From NCBI RefSeq assembly GCF_003611695.1, contig NZ_RAWE01000043.1:1-58474 (forward strand): 58,474 nucleotides of DNA. Direction: 5' to 3'. Every line of letters starts with the position of its first letter. Position 1 is the stretch's first letter. Below are positions 38,827 to 48,224 of the stretch, piece by piece. Source of the DNA: Corallococcus carmarthensis. GTDB taxonomy: Bacteria; Myxococcota; Myxococcia; Myxococcales; Myxococcaceae. The position numbers were made by a program, and so were the translations under genes. The notes under the pieces were generated by a model. That model had not been told where the DNA came from. It did no database searches and worked only from the letters and a program-made list of their open reading frames with translations.

Positions 38827-39264
38827 ATGGCCAACACCGACATCGAGACGCTGAACTCCTTCCTGCGCGGTGAGCTGTCCGCCGTGGAGACCTACCGGCA
38901 GGCGAGCAAGCACATCAAGAGCGACATCGCCCGCACGGAAGTGGACGCCTGCCTCCATGATCACGAGGCCCGCGTGGACGCCCTCAAGGAGCGCATCGAA
39001 AAACTGGGCGGCAGCCCGTCAGAGAGCTCCGGCGTCTGGGGCGTCTTCGCCAAGGTGGTCCAGGGCGGGGCGGACCTGCTGGGTGAGAAGATCGCCATCG
39101 ACGCGCTGGAGCAGGGCGAGGACCACGGCCTGGCGGACTACAACCGCGACGTGGGCAAGCTTCACGGCGAGGCGCGCAGCTTCGCGCGTCAGCAGCTCCT
39201 GCCGGCCCAGAAGCAGACGCATGACCGGCTCAGCCGGTTGAAGCACAATCCGAACCTGCACTGA
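38827..39264 (+). CDS. DUF2383/PA2169-family four-helix protein
   Basis: A 145-aa all-helical, ferritin-like small protein of the DUF2383 family (opening NTDIETLNSFLRGELSAVETYRQA). The family is uncharacterised, often stress-linked; spaced Glu/His residues on the helices could bind metal but that is inference. AAGGAG lies 8 nt before the ATG. It is divergent from xdhC, with 161 nt between them, and is followed by a hairpin. Confidence 0.85.
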   Translation: MANTDIETLNSFLRGELSAVETYRQASKHIKSDIARTEVDACLHDHEARVDALKERIEKLGGSPSESSGVWGVFAKVVQGGADLLGEKIAIDALEQGEDHGLADYNRDVGKLHGEARSFARQQLLPAQKQTHDRLSRLKHNPNLH

Positions 39265-39299
39265 GCGTATCGGATGCGCAGTGCCGGACATCACGAGGG

Positions 39300-39324
39300 G
39301 CCCATCCTGACTTTGGGGATGGGC
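39300..39324 (+). terminator. Hairpin downstream of the DUF2383 gene
   Basis: GCCCATCC (39300-39307) and GGATGGGC (39317-39324) form a perfect 8-bp stem with a 9-nt loop, 35 nt after the stop codon. There is no T-run, so termination would be weak or factor-assisted. Confidence 0.4.
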
Positions 39325-39431
39325 GCCCTGTGACGCATCGCACGTCCCTGCATCCAGGTCTGGAGGCGGCAGGAGCCGTGCGATATTCGGAAGGACGGTT
39401 CTTCCACCGGCGAACGAGGGCGAAGAAGCGC

Positions 39432-40271
39432 ATGGGGCGTGAGCACACGGTGCCGGGGCCGCGCGGGCCCGGGGCCGTCAGCGACAGCGAGGACGCGGCG
39501 GCACCGTCCGCCCGCATGCCCGGCGTGCGCGCCGAGGACGCCGCGCCGCCGTCCATTCCGTCCCCGACGACCGCCGACACCAGCTACGCCGCGGGCGCCC
39601 TGGGCACCGGCGTGGAGGTGCTCTTCACCACCTCCGAGCGCGCCCTGCAGTGGGCGTGGCGCGTGCTCCAGCTGGCGCGCGGCGTGGTGGAGGCCACGCC
39701 CCGGGGCGACGCCTTCATCCGCGAGGCCCGCGCGTGCGTGGTGGACTTCCTGGACCACATCCCGCCGCACGTGCGCCGCGGCGTGGAGGAGGTGCTCGTC
39801 TTCTGCAACCTGTGGCAGGCCGTGAGCGTGCGGCTGCGCCGCCGGGGCGGCTTCCCCGCGGGGGACGACGCGGCCTGGCGCCAGCTCTGCGAGGACGTGG
39901 AGCTGCTGCAGCGCGCCGCCCAGGCCCGGCTGGGCACCGCCGCGGCGCTGGAGCAGGGGCTGCTCAAGGACCTGGGCCACCTGCGCGCGCTGGCCCTGTC
40001 CTGCGGCGACAGCGCCAACGAAGTCACGGTGGGCATGGAGGTCTTCACCCGCTGCATCGCGGAGCTGATGGCCGTGGCCAGCGCCATGCGCCGCGCGTGG
40101 GAGGCCGCCGCCGGGGAACTGGCCGAGTCCGCCGCGTGGCTGCGCGCGGGCGACCCGGCCTTCAGCGCGTGGCTGGCGGAGCACCTGGTCGCCGCCGAGC
40201 CCGCGTGGGAGCGCACCCAGAAGGTCGCCCGCTGGCTGCGCGACGTGGGCGCCTTCGCGGGCCAGCCCTGA
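39432..40271 (+). CDS. Hypothetical helical protein
   Basis: A 279-aa protein I do not recognise. The first about 55 residues are disordered and rich in Pro, Ala and Asp. From about 60 to the end it is Ala/Leu/Glu-rich and predicted fully helical, with no membrane segment or signal peptide. It has high third-position GC, as for real genes here. The ATG at 39432 is chosen over an in-frame GTG at 39330 because the intervening stretch is basic, and a GAAG lies just upstream. It converges on the cysteine-cluster gene, the two stops being 57 nt apart around a tandem repeat. Confidence 0.6.
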   Translation: MGREHTVPGPRGPGAVSDSEDAAAPSARMPGVRAEDAAPPSIPSPTTADTSYAAGALGTGVEVLFTTSERALQWAWRVLQLARGVVEATPRGDAFIREARACVVDFLDHIPPHVRRGVEEVLVFCNLWQAVSVRLRRRGGFPAGDDAAWRQLCEDVELLQRAAQARLGTAAALEQGLLKDLGHLRALALSCGDSANEVTVGMEVFTRCIAELMAVASAMRRAWEAAAGELAESAAWLRAGDPAFSAWLAEHLVAAEPAWERTQKVARWLRDVGAFAGQP

Positions 40272-40277
40272 CGCCGC

Positions 40278-40320
40278 GCGCCGAGCCCGGCGCCGAGCCC
40301 GGCGCCGAGCGGCGCCGAGC
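40278..40320. repeat. Short tandem repeat between convergent genes
   Basis: GCGCCGAGC occurs four times in 43 bases (at 40278, 40290, 40302 and 40312; unit lengths 12, 12 and 10). Each copy overlaps a GGCGCC-type palindrome, so the transcript could fold into several alternative hairpins between the two convergent stops. It may act as a bidirectional terminator or simply be slippage-prone sequence. Confidence 0.6.
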
Positions 40321-40328
40321 CTCGGGGC

Positions 40329-41423
40329 TCACGGCTCGATGAGGATGCGGTGCCGGTGCAGCTCCAGGAGAATGTCCGGATCCAGGTCCGCCTGCTTGTG
40401 GTCGCGCAGGTGCTGGCGGACGGCCTCCACGGGCTTCTGGCCGGTGAACTCCACCAGCAGCGCGTACGCCTCGCCGGGCAGCGCCACCGCGTCGTATTCG
40501 CTGTAGGAGCCCAGCGCGACGCTGCCGTCCTGCAGCCACTTCACCGTCGCGTCCGGGTTGAAGCGCAGCACGCGCGGCAGCGTGGGCGCGGTGGCCTGGG
40601 TGTGCAGCTTCTCCAGCACCTTCTCTTCGATGATGCCGTCCAGGCCCAGCATCCGCTCCAGTCCGTCCCGGGACACGGCGCGCACGGCGTCGTAGCAGGC
40701 GCGGTAGAAGTCCTTCTCCATCCCGGCGTACCCCTTCCAGAGCGCGGCGTACGCCTTCGCCGGGGGCGCCGCGTCGTCCAGGTCCTCCACGGACAGCGGG
40801 GCGGTGGCCACCTCCGCCTTGTCGCGCCCGTCCAGGAAGAACTCCGGCATGAGCTGGAGCAGCGCGTGCCGCGACAGCTGGTACTCCGCCAGCGTCAGGT
40901 ACGTCTTGAGCGACATCCAGAACCGCTGCCCGTCCCGGCCCGCGACGTACTTGCAGAAGAACGTGGAGCAGACCGACTCGCGGTACGCCCAGATGGTGCA
41001 GCCTCCGGACTCCAGCGCGTAGTACGGGCAGCGCAGCGACGACGCCCGGCCGAAGAAGTGGTGCGCGTTCTTGTACAGGTGGTTGAACTTCGCTGGCGGC
41101 TTCACCCACTGCGGGCTCACGCCGATGCGGCTGTCGATCTTCGCTTCGACGCGCCGGCGCCCCTCCGCCATCTGGGGCGAGTCATCCGACAGCAGCGCGC
41201 CGACGAGGTAGTTGGGCAGGCGCGGCTGGTACGTGCAGCACTTGGTGTCCGGCCGGAACAGGTGGTCCACCCCGTCCACCGAGTCCACCGTGGCCTGCGC
41301 GGAGGCGCGGCTCATGGCGCAGTTGGAGCAGGTGGCCTTCTCTTCCGTGGGCGCCTCCTTCCGGAAGAAGGCCGGGAGGAGGTCCTGGTAGAGCGTGGGC
41401 AGCGTCGAAAGGATGGAAGACAT
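40329..41423 (-). CDS. Cysteine-cluster protein, function unknown
   Basis: A 364-aa cytosolic protein with a Cys-rich N-terminal half: CSNC (about 32-35), KCCTYQPRLPNYL (about 61), then CPYYALESGGCTIWAYRESVC and CKYV. The spacing recalls YkgJ-type cysteine clusters thought to bind zinc or an iron-sulfur cluster. The C-terminal half (about 200-364) has no recognised domain. The gene begins 10 nt after the DUF2378 stop on the same strand, so the two are very likely cotranscribed and may act together. Confidence 0.65.
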   Translation of the reverse strand: MSSILSTLPTLYQDLLPAFFRKEAPTEEKATCSNCAMSRASAQATVDSVDGVDHLFRPDTKCCTYQPRLPNYLVGALLSDDSPQMAEGRRRVEAKIDSRIGVSPQWVKPPAKFNHLYKNAHHFFGRASSLRCPYYALESGGCTIWAYRESVCSTFFCKYVAGRDGQRFWMSLKTYLTLAEYQLSRHALLQLMPEFFLDGRDKAEVATAPLSVEDLDDAAPPAKAYAALWKGYAGMEKDFYRACYDAVRAVSRDGLERMLGLDGIIEEKVLEKLHTQATAPTLPRVLRFNPDATVKWLQDGSVALGSYSEYDAVALPGEAYALLVEFTGQKPVEAVRQHLRDHKQADLDPDILLELHRHRILIEP

Positions 41424-41433
41424 GGGGGCGGTG

Positions 41434-41991
41434 TCAGGAGGCGCGGTCCGCCCACTCCAGGTGGTAGGTGGCGGACTCGGGCGAGTGGCGGGTGCGGTGC
41501 AGGGTGAGCTTCTGGACTCCCACGCGCAACATCCCTTCTTCCAGCACGCCCTCCACGAAGCCCTCCAGCGCCTGCGGTTCGTTGAACCACAGGTCCGCCT
41601 GTGACGGGCCCAGGACGGTGAGCCGCGTCTCCGTGTAGTTGTTGCCGCTGCGGAAGTTGTGCTGCATCCGTTCGAGCGAGCGCATGGGCCCCACCACGCG
41701 GGCCAGCGTGAGGACGGCGCCGCCCACCAGCGTCTGCGCGTAGCCCTCCACCATCCGCCGGCCCAGCATGCGCCGGCCGTCCTCCACCGGCCGGTCCGGG
41801 TGGAGCGTGCGGGCCGTGTCCTCCAGGCAGTCCACCCAGACGGCCAGCGGGTACGCGGCGAGCAGCGGGGCGTGCAGGTTCAGCCCGCGCGCGCGCAGCC
41901 GGTCCACCAGCTCGGGCGTCAGGGAGGGGGCCAGCACCTTGCGGTACAGGCTGTCCACGCTGCTGCTGAAGATGACGCGCTCGTCCCTCAT
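41434..41991 (-). CDS. DUF2378 (TIGR02265) myxobacterial family protein
   Basis: A 185-aa protein with the hallmarks of the Myxococcus/Stigmatella paralogous family TIGR02265/DUF2378: RVIFSSSVDSLYRKVL at the start, TLVGGAVLTLARVVGPMRSLERM in the middle, and NNYTETRL towards the end. The family is numerous in fruiting myxobacteria and has no assigned biochemical role; the mid-region GGAVLTLARVVG may contact lipid or another protein. It is first of a two-gene unit with the cysteine-cluster gene. Its presence is one of the best taxonomic hints in the window. Confidence 0.82.
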   Translation of the reverse strand: MRDERVIFSSSVDSLYRKVLAPSLTPELVDRLRARGLNLHAPLLAAYPLAVWVDCLEDTARTLHPDRPVEDGRRMLGRRMVEGYAQTLVGGAVLTLARVVGPMRSLERMQHNFRSGNNYTETRLTVLGPSQADLWFNEPQALEGFVEGVLEEGMLRVGVQKLTLHRTRHSPESATYHLEWADRAS

Positions 41992-42125
41992 GGCCCTCTG
42001 CCCTTACCGGAAGCCCCAACCGGCCCCGGGCGCGCATTCTTCGCCCAGGGCCCGGAAGGAGGCCAGCCCCCTGGCGCGCACCCTCACCGCGGGTACGCGC
42101 GGCGGAGGGCAGGCAGCCGGGTGCG

Positions 42126-44021
42126 TCAGTAGTGCACGGACAGGCTCACGCCGCTGTAGGCGCTGTAGCCCTTGAGCATGATCCACTGGCGGCCGGCGGT
42201 GGTTTGCGCCGCCAGGTTGCACGTCTCGTTGTTGCCTCCCAGGTAGGGACGGCAGTTGTAGACGCTGGTCGTGGGCGCTCCGCCGAAGCGCGTGTAGAGG
42301 TCCACGTCCCCGGTGCCGCTGGAGATGGACACCGTGGAGGCCGTGTTCGCGGGCACGTCGAAGCAGAAGTACTGCTGCGAAGCGGCCGCGCCGGAGAGCA
42401 GGGACACCGTGGTGTTGTTGGGCAGCAGGGTGCACGTGGGCGGCGGCGTCACGGCGCCCACGCCCACCGCCAGCCACGCCGCGTCCACCGCGTCCTGGAT
42501 GGCGGTGCTGTAGCCCAGGCTCTGCGCCGCCACCCGCGTCGCCGTCTTGGCCGCCGCGAGGGTGGTGTTGGCGGTGAAGAGGTTCTGGTTGGCGTAGTGG
42601 AAGATCCGGGCAGCGGCTTGCACGCCGATGGCCGGCACGTTCACCGTCGACTTGCCGCGCGGGTGCAGGCCGCCGGTGGACAGCAGCTTGAAGGCCAGGT
42701 TGGGGATGCCGGAGCCATAGTGCACGTCCGTGCCGGCCGTGTATTGCGGGTAGTAGTCGAGCGAGCCACCGTCCAGCGCGGGGTCGTTCATATAGCGCAG
42801 GGCGTCCCCGGGCGTGCTGGGGGTCCAGGCCGTTTCACCAATCTGCCAGGTGGCGGCCGCGGTGCTCCAGGTGCCTGACGCCCAGCTGGTGCAGGTGGCG
42901 GCGAAGACATCCGACAGGGACTCGTTGAGCGCGCCAGACTCGCCGCTGTAGATGAGGTTGGACGAATACTCCGTGACCGCGTGCGTGTACTCATGCACGA
43001 CGATGTCCGGGTCCCCGCATGGCGGTCCGAACTGGGGCAGGGTGCCGTCGCCGCACACCAGCGTCGAGCCGTCGAAGTACGCGTTCGCGTAGCTGGTGCC
43101 GTAGTGCACCCGCGCGGACAGCTGGGCGCCCGCGCCGTTGTACGAATCGAGCCCGAAGTTCTGCTGGAGGCAGTCGTAGAAGAGGCCCAGGTTGTCGTAC
43201 GTCTTGTCGATGCCCGTGTCGCCCGTGGGCAGCTGACCCTCCAGCCGGCACCAGCCGTTGGTGGCGCCGCCCACCGAACAGACCTTGCGGTTGCGCGCGG
43301 CGTGGATCTCCGGCGTGCGCAGCACCTCCTGTCCATCCGCCGCGCTCACGTAGACGCGGTCGCGCAGCGGCATGCCGTCCGTGTCGTGGCCGGACACCAC
43401 CACCTCGAAGGCGCGGACCAGGGCCGCCTCTTGCACCGGGCGGACGAACACCTCACGGAGTGTCTCCACCGTGCCGCCAGGAGCCGACGCGAGCACCGCC
43501 TCGCGCGCGGCCTCCGGGCTGATGCGGGCGGGGGCCGGCAGGGGCTCGCCGTCGCGCGCGGTGCCGTTCACCGCGTACACCTGTCCCCGCGCGTCCAGGT
43601 GGATGATCAGCTCCTCGTTCACCACCGGCAGGCCGCCCTTGGTCTGCGCGTAGCGCACGTGCGTGTGGCCCAACTCGTCCCGCTGGATGCGCTGGGGCAC
43701 CACGTCCTTCGCCGTCAGCCGGAAGGCGGGCAGCACGCGCAGCAGGGTGGGCTCCAGGAGCGCGTGCGCCTGCCAGGCGCTGGCGCCCGGGATGGGCCGG
43801 CCCGCCGTGCCCAGCGAGCCCTGGATGAACTGGGGGACGCCATCCGCGTGCACCCCCAGCACCTCCGCGCCGGGCAGCGCGCCCAGCGCCGCCTGCAGGT
43901 CGCCCAGCCGGGCCCCGGCCGGAGACGAAGGCGCCTCGGCTTCGGGACCTCCCGCGCCACAGGCGGACAGCGTGAACGTCAGGCCGGCGAGGAGCCAGCG
44001 GGTCTTGCGCGTCATGGACAT
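42126..44021 (-). CDS. Secreted M4 (thermolysin-family) metalloprotease with PPC domain
   Basis: A 631-aa predicted exported zinc protease. Signal peptide with lipobox-like LSACG; FTP/PepSY propeptide region (about 40-230; VRYAQTKGGLPVVNEELIIHLDARG is split across its motifs); catalytic domain with HEYTH (about 342) and the third zinc ligand Glu in ALNESLSD; then a C-terminal pre-peptidase PPC domain (about 540-631; CFDVPANTASTVSIS, DVDLYTRFGG). The propeptide is normally cleaved and the enzyme digests extracellular protein, fitting a predatory lifestyle. Two starts are possible: ATG at 44021 or ATG at 44015, the latter with GGGGG 7 nt upstream. If the lipobox is real the precursor would be membrane-anchored. 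Confidence 0.9.
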   Translation of the reverse strand: MSMTRKTRWLLAGLTFTLSACGAGGPEAEAPSSPAGARLGDLQAALGALPGAEVLGVHADGVPQFIQGSLGTAGRPIPGASAWQAHALLEPTLLRVLPAFRLTAKDVVPQRIQRDELGHTHVRYAQTKGGLPVVNEELIIHLDARGQVYAVNGTARDGEPLPAPARISPEAAREAVLASAPGGTVETLREVFVRPVQEAALVRAFEVVVSGHDTDGMPLRDRVYVSAADGQEVLRTPEIHAARNRKVCSVGGATNGWCRLEGQLPTGDTGIDKTYDNLGLFYDCLQQNFGLDSYNGAGAQLSARVHYGTSYANAYFDGSTLVCGDGTLPQFGPPCGDPDIVVHEYTHAVTEYSSNLIYSGESGALNESLSDVFAATCTSWASGTWSTAAATWQIGETAWTPSTPGDALRYMNDPALDGGSLDYYPQYTAGTDVHYGSGIPNLAFKLLSTGGLHPRGKSTVNVPAIGVQAAARIFHYANQNLFTANTTLAAAKTATRVAAQSLGYSTAIQDAVDAAWLAVGVGAVTPPPTCTLLPNNTTVSLLSGAAASQQYFCFDVPANTASTVSISSGTGDVDLYTRFGGAPTTSVYNCRPYLGGNNETCNLAAQTTAGRQWIMLKGYSAYSGVSLSVHY

Positions 44022-44275
44022 GCCCCCAAGTGCAACGAAACGAGTCTGTGAAGCCTCGCAAGCAAATCATGGAGCACTGACTGTCAGGTGAATTCTCGGA
44101 AGACTGGGAGTGTTGGGAGGGAGGCCGAGGACGGAGGAGGGCACACGTCGGCGGCGGTTCACCCACCTGGGTGCTGTGCGGGCGTCCGGCCACGAAGTCC
44201 GGCCGTTGTGACGCGGGGCGCGGTGATAAGGACGGCCCCGCTGTTACCTCCCGTCACCCGTTCGCAAGGACCTTC

Positions 44276-47200
44276 ATGCTCACGCTGCGCGGGGCTCCGG
44301 CCCTCTCCGAATTCAGGCTCGCCAAGCTGCTCGTCCGTTGCCGGGAGCGGGTGCCGACGGTGGCCACCCTCTACTCGGAGTTCGTGCACCTCGCGGACAC
44401 GTCGGCGCCGCTGACGCAGGACGAGGCGGAGCGGCTGGGGCGCCTCTTGGAGTACGGCCCCCACACGGCGAAGCGCGAGCGCACCGGCACGCTGCTGCTG
44501 GTGGTGCCGCGTCCGGGCACGGTGTCGCCGTGGGCCTCCAAGGCGACGGACATCGCGCACCACTGCGGCCTCACGCAGGTGCGCCGCATGGAGCGCGGCA
44601 TCGCGTTCTTCCTCACCGGCCCCGGCGGCCGGCCGCTGGACGCGAACGATGCGGAGGGCGTGCAGGCGGTGCTCCACGACCGCATGACGCAGGCGGTGCT
44701 GCCCCGGCTGGAGGACGCGGAGGTCCTCTTCCGCACGGATGCGCCCCGGCCGCTCACGCGCGTGGACGTGCTGGGCGGAGGCCGCGCGGCGCTGGCGAAG
44801 GCCAACGGCGAGCTGGGCCTGGCGCTGGCGGAGGACGAAATCGACTACCTGGTGGAGCGCTTCACGGAGCTCGGGCGCAACCCCACCGACGTGGAGTTGA
44901 TGATGTTCGCGCAGGCGAACAGCGAGCACTGCCGCCATAAAATCTTCAACGCGTCGTGGACGGTGGATGGCAAGCCGCGCGAGCGCTCGCTGTTCCAGGC
45001 CATCAAGAACACCTTCGCCCAGAGCCCGGGCGGCGTGCTGTCCGCGTACAAGGACAACGCCGCCGTCATCGAGGGCTTCGAGGTGGAGCGCTTCTTCCCC
45101 CAGGGCGAAGCGCGCGAGTGGGGCACGGTGCGCGAGCCGGCCCACATCATGATGAAGGTGGAGACGCACAACCATCCCACGGCCATCTCGCCGTACCCGG
45201 GCGCGGCCACGGGCGCGGGCGGTGAAATCCGCGACGAGGGCGCCACCGGGCGCGGCGCGAAGCCCAAGGCGGGGCTCACGGGCTTCTCCGTCAGCCACCT
45301 GCGCCTGCCGGACTTCGCGCGGCCGTGGGAGGTGCCCTACGGCAAGCCGGACCGCATCGTGTCCGCGCTGGACATCATGGTGGACGGGCCGCTGGGCGGC
45401 GCGGCGTTCAACAACGAGTTTGGCCGGCCCAACCTCACCGGCTACTTCCGCAGCTTCGAGCAGCACGTGCCCACGCCGGAGGGCGTGGAGGTGCGCGGCT
45501 ACCACAAGCCCATCATGCTGGCGGGCGGCCTGGGCAACATCCGCGCGGACCACGTGAAGAAGGCCCCGCTGCGCGCGGGCGACAAGCTCATCGTGCTGGG
45601 CGGCCCGGCGATGCTCATCGGCCTGGGCGGCGGCGCGGCGTCGTCCATGGCGCAGGGCGCGAGCGCGGCGGACCTCGACTTCGCCTCCGTGCAGCGTGAC
45701 AACGCGGAGATGGAGCGCCGCTGCCAGGAGGTCATCGACCAGTGCTGGATGCTGGGCGACAAGAACCCCGTGCGCTCCATCCACGACGTGGGTGCGGGAG
45801 GCCTGTCCAACGCGCTGCCGGAGCTGGCGCACGACAACGAACTGGGCGGACGCCTGGAGCTGCGCGAAGTGCCCAACGACGAGCCGGGCATGTCGCCGGT
45901 GGAAATCTGGTGCAACGAGGCGCAGGAGCGCTACGTGCTGGGCGTGGCGCCGGAGGACCTGGCCCGCTTCGCCGCGCTGTGCGAGCGCGAGCGCGCCCCC
46001 TTCTCCGTGCTGGGCGAGGCCACCGCGGAGCAGGTGCTCACGCTCTCGGACCGCGAGCTGGGGGACACGCCCATCGCGCTGCCCATGGACGTCCTCTTCG
46101 GCAAGGCGCCGCGCATGCACCGCGAGGGCGTGTCGCGCCCCCTGGAGCATGCGCCGCTGAGCATCCCGGGTGACTTGAAGGCCGTGGCGCACGCGGTGCT
46201 GTCGCACCCGACGGTGGCGGACAAGTCGTTCCTCATCACCATTGGCGACCGCTCCGTGGGCGGCCACACCGCGCGCGACCAGATGGTGGGCCCGTGGCAG
46301 GTGCCGGTGGCGGACTGCGCGGTGACGCTGTCCTCGCTGATGTCCGACACGGGCGAGGCCATGGCGCTGGGCGAGCGCACGCCGGTGGCGCTGGTGGACG
46401 CGGCGGCCTCCGCGCGCATGGCGGTGGGCGAGGCGCTCACCAACCTGGCGGCGGCGCGCATCCAGAAGCTGTCGGACGTGAAGCTGTCCGCGAACTGGAT
46501 GGCGGCGGCGGGCAGCCCCGGCGAGGACGCGAACCTCTACGCGGCGGTGCACGCGGTGGGCATGGAGCTGTGCCCCGCGCTGGGAATCGCCATCCCGGTG
46601 GGCAAGGACTCCATGTCCATGCGCACGCAGTGGCAGGAGGACGGCCAGAAGAAGGCGGTGACGGCGCCCCTGTCGCTCATCATCACCGCGTTCGCGCCGG
46701 TGCTGGACGCGCGCGTGACGCTGACGCCGCAGCCGGTGGACGTGGCGGGGGACACGCGCCTGCTGCTCCTGGACGTGGCGAAGGGCCGGCAGCGGCTGGG
46801 CGCGTCCGTGCTGGCGCAGGTGCACCAGCAGGTGGGCCCGGAGTGCCCGGACGCGGACGACGCGGCGGCGCTGAAGGGCTTCTTCGGCGCGGTGCAGGAA
46901 CTCCACGCGGCGGGCATGCTGCTCGCGTACCACGACCGCTCCGACGGCGGCCTCTGGGCCACGCTCGCGGAGATGGCCTTCGCGGGCCACTGCGGCCTGG
47001 ACGTGGACGTGGCCCCGCTGGGCGGCGACGCCGTGGCGGCCCTCTTCAACGAGGAGCTGGGCGCGGTGGTGCAGGTGCGCGCGTCCGACGTGGCGCGCGT
47101 GCGTGAAGTCCTCTCCCGTCACGGCCTGGGCGCGCACGTCCACGAACTGGGGCGGCCCACGTCCGCGCAGGTGGTGCGCGTGCGGCACGGGGGCAAGGAG

Positions 47201-48172
47201 TTGCTCGCGGAGGACACGGTGGCTCTCAAGCGCACCTGGTCGCGCGTGAGCTACGAAATCCAGAAGCTGCGCGACAACCCCACCTGCGCGGAGGAGGAGT
47301 ACGCCGCGAAGTGCGACGCGCAAGACCCGGGCCTGTCGCCGGTGCTCACCTTCGACCCGAAGGTGGACGTGGCGGCGCCGTACATCGCCAAGGGGGCCCG
47401 GCCTCGCGTGGCGGTGCTGCGCGAGCAGGGCGTCAACAGCCAGCAGGAGATGGCGGCGGCGTTCACCCGCGCGGGCTTCACCGCGGTGGACGTGCACATG
47501 AGCGACCTGCTGTCGGGCCGCGTGTCGCTGAAGGACTTCCACGGCGTGATGGCCTGCGGCGGCTTCAGCTACGGCGACGTGCTGGGCGCGGGCGGCGGTT
47601 GGGCCAAATCCATCCTCTTCAACCCGCGCACGCGCGACGCCTTCTCCGAGTTCTTCGGGCGGCCGGACAGCTTCGGCCTGGGCGCGTGCAACGGGTGCCA
47701 GATGTTCGCGCAGCTGCGCGAGCTCATCCCCGGCGCGGATGCGTGGCCGCGCTTCGTGCGCAACGCCTCCGAGCAGTTCGAGGCCCGCCTGGGCACGGTG
47801 GAGATCGCCCCGTCGCCGTCGCTCTTCTACAAGGGCATGGAGGGCAGCCGGATGCTCATCGTCGTGTCGCACGGCGAGGGGCGGGCTGAGTTCGCCAACG
47901 CGGAGGCCGCCGCGCGCTTCAACACCTCCGGGCTGGTGACGACGCGCTGGGTGGACAACCGGGGCCAGGTGGCGGCGAAGTACCCGGCCAACCCCAACGG
48001 CTCGCCGCACGGCATCGCGGGGCTCACCACGAAGGACGGGCGCTTCACCATCACCATGCCGCACCCGGAGCGCGTGCACCGCACCGTGCAGCACTCCTGG
48101 CACCCGGCGGAGTGGGGCGAGGAAGGCCCCTGGATGCGCATGTTCCGCAACGCCCGCGTCACCCTGGGCTGA
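44276..48172 (+). CDS. purL: Phosphoribosylformylglycinamidine synthase (single-chain PurL)
   Basis: A 1298-aa cytosolic enzyme converting FGAR, ATP and glutamine to FGAM, the fourth step of purine synthesis. It is the large fused form as in gamma-proteobacteria and eukaryotes (about 1300 aa), not the three-gene PurS/PurQ/PurL type. The synthetase part includes [15 protein letters not shown] and [16 protein letters not shown]-type motifs (here [15 protein letters not shown]) and GKDSMSMRT. The glutaminase part has the nucleophile in [10 protein letters not shown] (Cys about 1139) and the His in MPHPERVH (about 1262). The ATG at 44276 is preceded by AAGGA at 5 nt; an upstream in-frame extension to 44171 lacks one. 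Xanthine dehydrogenase 6 kb away is the only other purine gene. Confidence 0.95.
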   Translation: MLTLRGAPALSEFRLAKLLVRCRERVPTVATLYSEFVHLADTSAPLTQDEAERLGRLLEYGPHTAKRERTGTLLLVVPRPGTVSPWASKATDIAHHCGLTQVRRMERGIAFFLTGPGGRPLDANDAEGVQAVLHDRMTQAVLPRLEDAEVLFRTDAPRPLTRVDVLGGGRAALAKANGELGLALAEDEIDYLVERFTELGRNPTDVELMMFAQANSEHCRHKIFNASWTVDGKPRERSLFQAIKNTFAQSPGGVLSAYKDNAAVIEGFEVERFFPQGEAREWGTVREPAHIMMKVETHNHPTAISPYPGAATGAGGEIRDEGATGRGAKPKAGLTGFSVSHLRLPDFARPWEVPYGKPDRIVSALDIMVDGPLGGAAFNNEFGRPNLTGYFRSFEQHVPTPEGVEVRGYHKPIMLAGGLGNIRADHVKKAPLRAGDKLIVLGGPAMLIGLGGGAASSMAQGASAADLDFASVQRDNAEMERRCQEVIDQCWMLGDKNPVRSIHDVGAGGLSNALPELAHDNELGGRLELREVPNDEPGMSPVEIWCNEAQERYVLGVAPEDLARFAALCERERAPFSVLGEATAEQVLTLSDRELGDTPIALPMDVLFGKAPRMHREGVSRPLEHAPLSIPGDLKAVAHAVLSHPTVADKSFLITIGDRSVGGHTARDQMVGPWQVPVADCAVTLSSLMSDTGEAMALGERTPVALVDAAASARMAVGEALTNLAAARIQKLSDVKLSANWMAAAGSPGEDANLYAAVHAVGMELCPALGIAIPVGKDSMSMRTQWQEDGQKKAVTAPLSLIITAFAPVLDARVTLTPQPVDVAGDTRLLLLDVAKGRQRLGASVLAQVHQQVGPECPDADDAAALKGFFGAVQELHAAGMLLAYHDRSDGGLWATLAEMAFAGHCGLDVDVAPLGGDAVAALFNEELGAVVQVRASDVARVREVLSRHGLGAHVHELGRPTSAQVVRVRHGGKELLAEDTVALKRTWSRVSYEIQKLRDNPTCAEEEYAAKCDAQDPGLSPVLTFDPKVDVAAPYIAKGARPRVAVLREQGVNSQQEMAAAFTRAGFTAVDVHMSDLLSGRVSLKDFHGVMACGGFSYGDVLGAGGGWAKSILFNPRTRDAFSEFFGRPDSFGLGACNGCQMFAQLRELIPGADAWPRFVRNASEQFEARLGTVEIAPSPSLFYKGMEGSRMLIVVSHGEGRAEFANAEAAARFNTSGLVTTRWVDNRGQVAAKYPANPNGSPHGIAGLTTKDGRFTITMPHPERVHRTVQHSWHPAEWGEEGPWMRMFRNARVTLG

Positions 48173-48191
48173 CGCGCGTTCGCGGAGACAA

Positions 48192-48224
48192 GGCCTTCCT
48201 CCTCGCCGCTACGGGAGGAAGGCC
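48192..48224. terminator. Hairpin between convergent purL and chitinase genes
   Basis: GGCCTTCCTCC (48192-48202) and GGAGGAAGGCC (48214-48224) form a perfect 11-bp stem with an 11-nt loop. It starts 19 nt after the purL stop and overlaps the chitinase stop codon at 48209-48211, so it could serve both genes. No T-run follows on either strand. Confidence 0.6.

Noticed and set aside
44159-48103. Long open frame on the minus strand opposite purL
   Set aside because: It lacks any recognisable domain, and purL on the other strand has full motif support.
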